Assembly (NCBI GenBank): GCA_018069525.1
Contig: JAGPUQ010000009.1
Location: forward strand, 124,001 to 188,000
Length of the DNA: 64,000 nt
From: Porticoccaceae bacterium
GTDB lineage: Bacteria; Pseudomonadota; Gammaproteobacteria; Pseudomonadales; Porticoccaceae
Direction: 5' to 3'
The notes below the pieces were generated by a model, which made no database searches, was not told the origin of the DNA, and saw only the letters and a list, made by a program, of their open reading frames with translations. The translations under genes and the position numbers were made by a program. Numbering within the stretch: position 1 is the first letter of the stretch; every line of letters starts with the position of its first letter. Below, one piece after another: positions 62,502 through 64,000 of the stretch.

Positions 62502-64000
62502 CTAAGCGACTACCGCCGCCCGCAACTCAGCTGCAACGCGGGCGAATTCGGCGCGCAGCTCAACTAACTGAGCCCCTGCTCCATCCAACTGACCACTGCG
62601 CCCGGTCTTTTCCAGCTCCGCACAATATTTTGCCAGGGTCAAAGCCGCCATGTTGCCACTGGACGATTTCAAAGCATGGGCGGCTTTCCATAGACCTGGC
62701 CCATCGCCCTCATCCACCGCCTGATGTAATCTGACCTGTAATTTTTCAGTAGAATCCAAAAACATATCGACGAGCTTTACCAATTTCCCCGCTCTGCTAC
62801 CGGAATACACCTTCTTTAATCGTGCCCAATCGGCGGGATCGAGCGCGGGTGACGCTTCTCGACTGAAGTCATCGGCTTCAATATTAGCACTTGGTTGGCT
62901 GGTACTCCCCGCAGACAGGTTCGGTATCAACCACCGGGACAATAAGGTCGCGAGACCTTGTTGAGAAAAAGGTTTACTCAGGTAATCATCCATCCCGCCC
63001 GCAAGAAATCGCTCTCGGTCGCCGACCATCGCATTCGCCGTAAGCGCCAAGATGGGTGTTCGATGTCCCTCACTCTTACCCTCTTCCATTTCGCGAATCA
63101 TCTCCGTCGCTTCCATCCCGTCAACCCCAGGCATGTGGATATCCATAAGCACCAGATCATAGCGAGTTTGACAGACCGCAGAGTATGCCTCCCGACCGTC
63201 GCTAACCACATCGACCTGAAGCCCCAATTGTTCCAGCATCTCCTGTGCTACTTCCTGATTAATTGGGTTGTCTTCGGCAAGGAGTACGCGTCCCGATAAA
63301 GCTTGTGAACGCAGCACTTCAACTGCATTCTCATTTTTCACTCCACCAGTCTCGGGCTTCCCAACTGCCGCTGACGGATCACCAGAATTACTCTGTTGTG
63401 GCTTAATTAATGAGATTAATTTTTTGTTCGGCTCACCCAAAAATACCGGTATTTGATCGGCGGGCAGCGGATGGCTCAACAAAAAACCTTGCGCTATATC
63501 ACAGTCTTTTTCCTGCAAAAACTGCAATTGAGCTTGCTCTTCAACGCCCTCGGCGACAATCATAAAACCAAGACTTTTGCCCATCGCAATAATCGCATTA
63601 ACAATCGCGGTGTTACCGGCATCGACACCCAAACCCCGAATAAATGACTGATCTATTTTTAGAATATCGATAGGAAAACGTTGCAGATAGCTCAGCGAAG
63701 AATGACCCGTGCCGAAATCGTCGATGGATATTTTCACTCCCATTAATTTCAAAGCGTTAAGGGTCGCAATACTTTGTTCGACGTCCCGCATAATCATGCT
63801 TTCCGTCAGCTCTAACTCAAGGAGTTTTGCATCCACACCACTTTTTTGCAGCGCACTGGTCACTAATTCACCCAGCTTGCCCTGCCGAAATTGCAAGCTG
63901 CTCAAATTAACCGCTACTTTTAAATTCGATAGACCAGCGTCTTGCCACTGCTTGATTTGATCACAGGCCGTCTTTAAAACCCAGGCGCCAATAGCAATAA
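62502..64000 (-). CDS. EAL-receiver-HPt signalling protein, partial at its 5' end
   Basis: The reading frame is open through the right edge, so the N-terminal part is missing. The visible portion (about 499 residues) starts inside an EAL domain (IGAWVLKTACDQIKQW, then VAVNLSSLQFR, ELTES, DDFGTGHSS, AEGVE). A linker, a receiver domain (LLAEDNPINQEVAQEML, phospho-Asp in LVLMDIHMPG) and an HPt domain with the phospho-His in WKAAHALKSSSGNMAA follow. The missing part may contain GGDEF, PAS or kinase domains. Its EAL domain is very similar to that of the neighbouring gene, pointing to a tandem duplication. The receiver and HPt modules suggest a phosphorelay-controlled phosphodiesterase. Confidence 0.92.
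   Translation of the reverse strand, partial: IAIGAWVLKTACDQIKQWQDAGLSNLKVAVNLSSLQFRQGKLGELVTSALQKSGVDAKLLELELTESMIMRDVEQSIATLNALKLMGVKISIDDFGTGHSSLSYLQRFPIDILKIDQSFIRGLGVDAGNTAIVNAIIAMGKSLGFMIVAEGVEEQAQLQFLQEKDCDIAQGFLLSHPLPADQIPVFLGEPNKKLISLIKPQQSNSGDPSAAVGKPETGGVKNENAVEVLRSQALSGRVLLAEDNPINQEVAQEMLEQLGLQVDVVSDGREAYSAVCQTRYDLVLMDIHMPGVDGMEATEMIREMEEGKSEGHRTPILALTANAMVGDRERFLAGGMDDYLSKPFSQQGLATLLSRWLIPNLSAGSTSQPSANIEADDFSREASPALDPADWARLKKVYSGSRAGKLVKLVDMFLDSTEKLQVRLHQAVDEGDGPGLWKAAHALKSSSGNMAALTLAKYCAELEKTGRSGQLDGAGAQLVELRAEFARVAAELRAAVVA

Overview
The window looks like chromosomal DNA of a marine gammaproteobacterium near the Pseudomonadales/Cellvibrionales. I judge this from gene order and protein character only, so family-level placement is uncertain. 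The block typA, thiI, glnA, DUF4124 gene, ntrB, ntrC, secB, grxC, rhodanese, gpmI, envC, ctpA keeps the order I remember from Pseudomonas. The block nrdR, ribD, ribE, ribB, ribH, nusB, thiL, pgpA is also typical of the class. There are no phage genes, insertion sequences, CRISPR arrays or rRNA genes.

Layout. 0-9 kb: an acyl-CoA carboxylase subunit, a cytochrome c5 lipoprotein, tRNA-Arg(TCG) followed by a tandem array of its own 3' end, a GST-like protein, an Smr-domain protein, a MoxR ATPase plus CoxE-like VWA pair, and a TorF-type outer-membrane protein. 9-20 kb: housekeeping and small conserved genes, including mpl, pyrophosphate-type phosphofructokinase, yjgR, dtd, pip and tag. 20-36 kb: the typA/thiI/glnA/ntrBC/secB/gpmI/ctpA block, with a sigma-54 promoter before glnA and a perfect NtrC-type dyad before ntrB. 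36-45 kb: one long minus-strand run from glyA and nrdR through riboflavin genes, nusB, thiL and pgpA to hisF. 45-53 kb: an accessory oxidative cluster with an SDR, an AlkB/XylM-type membrane hydroxylase, a DszA/NtaA-type flavin monooxygenase, two GSTs, a DUF1330 protein, an AhpD-like protein and an HsaA-like flavoenzyme. 53-59 kb: a complete valine (isobutyryl-CoA) catabolic operon. 59-64 kb: two neighbouring, closely similar cyclic-di-GMP signalling proteins, the second running off the end.

The most unusual features are structural. First, tRNA-Arg is followed by about 2.5 copies of a 175-186 bp unit. Each unit starts with the last 19 nt of the tRNA, carries a terminator-like hairpin, and has a small stem supported by a compensatory base change. 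Second, intercistronic gaps and gene starts throughout the window are filled by imperfect tandem arrays with units of 6-21 bp. Several arrays run from the stop codon of one gene to the start codon of the next and contain copies of the stop, Shine-Dalgarno or start context. In-frame versions of the same process lie at protein N-termini (thiL, envC, the DUF4870-like gene) and inside mpl, thiI and the yidB-like gene. Third, the DUF523 gene has its best ribosome-binding site and ATG separated from the conserved frame by an in-frame TAA.
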